DNA from: Opitutales bacterium
GTDB taxonomy: Bacteria; Verrucomicrobiota; Verrucomicrobiia; Opitutales; JAFGAQ01
DNA: 5,735 nt
Direction: 5' to 3'
Assembly (NCBI GenBank): GCA_028704125.1
Contig: JAQVLM010000231.1
Coordinates: 1 to 5,735 of the forward strand
A model generated the notes under the pieces. It did no database searches, was not told where the DNA came from, and saw nothing but the letters and a program-made list of their open reading frames with translations. The translations under genes and the position numbers were made by a program. Shown here piece by piece: positions 5,615 to 5,735 of the stretch (position 1 is its first letter; each line of letters starts with the position of its first letter).

Positions 5615-5650
5615 CAGCATGCGGACCGTCCGATATCCCTTGGCAGGAAC

Positions 5651-5735
5651 ATGGGCAAAGCAGTAGCTGAAGACTGGGAAGATCGAGTCCATAAGATTAT
5701 GATTGGTAGTAGATTACAGACTCGATTCTGTTGGG
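5651..5735 (+). CDS. Possible start of a gene divergent from dnaA, cut by the window edge
   Basis: ATG 5651 opens 28 codons without a stop up to the window edge, starting MGKAVAEDWEDRVHKIM. An AGGA lies only two bases before the ATG, too close for a good ribosome binding site. I recognise no family. It overlaps the AT-rich tract and inverted repeat described separately, so it may be chance. Confidence 0.2.
   Translation, partial: MGKAVAEDWEDRVHKIMIGSRLQTRFCW
5682..5726. repeat. Inverted repeat flanking an AT-rich tract upstream of dnaA
   Basis: ATCGAGTC (5682-5689) and GACTCGAT (5719-5726) are exact inverted copies separated by 29 bases. That spacer is clearly AT-rich (8 G/C of 29 by my count) within GC-richer surroundings. 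On the minus strand it contains CATAAT, a possible -10 element for dnaA, though no good -35 is seen. Operator arms around a promoter, or an origin unwinding tract, are both possible. Confidence 0.35.

Overview
The window carries an ordinary bacterial chromosomal segment with dnaA near its right end. By eye the coding sequence is moderately GC-rich. I think of the Opitutae side of Verrucomicrobiota because the small protein directly behind dnaA resembles uncharacterised proteins I associate with that group, but this is a weak inference from memory. The sequence itself proves only 'bacterium'.

Layout, left to right. (a) 1-336: the decayed 3' end of an ISAs1-family transposase gene, cut by the window edge and frameshifted after the GHWSIENNLHW motif. 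(b) about 441-893 (+): an unrecognised protein whose frame happens to be continuous with the transposase remnant. (c) 894-1026: a convergent gap with a long inverted repeat. (d) 1893-1027 (-): an HDOD-domain signalling protein interrupted by one in-frame TAG exactly where the family has a conserved Trp; the frame continues intact on both sides. (e) 1894-2287: a divergent intergenic region with a possible 32-codon small ORF that has a good ribosome binding site, an imperfect inverted repeat, and a run of small hairpins leading to the helicase. (f) 2288-3586 (+): a complete RhlE-type DEAD-box RNA helicase (motif II reads DEVD) without a Shine-Dalgarno sequence. (g) 3587-3674: a short convergent gap with hairpins. 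(h) 4136-3675 (-): a 153-residue protein of unknown function, 5 bases behind dnaA. (i) 5548-4142 (-): complete dnaA. (j) 5549-5735: the dnaA upstream region with one DnaA box, two inverted repeats and an AT-rich tract, possibly the edge of the replication origin.

How the genes fit together: dnaA and the 153-residue gene are probably one transcription unit, so the small protein may act in replication initiation or only share its regulation. The helicase and the HDOD gene are divergently transcribed from a shared intergenic region and have no obvious functional link. The left end looks like an old insertion scar.

I do not see a clear undescribed multi-gene system. The points most worth a second look are the amber-interrupted HDOD gene, the structured Shine-Dalgarno-less leader of the helicase with its upstream small ORF, and the dnaA-linked unknown protein.
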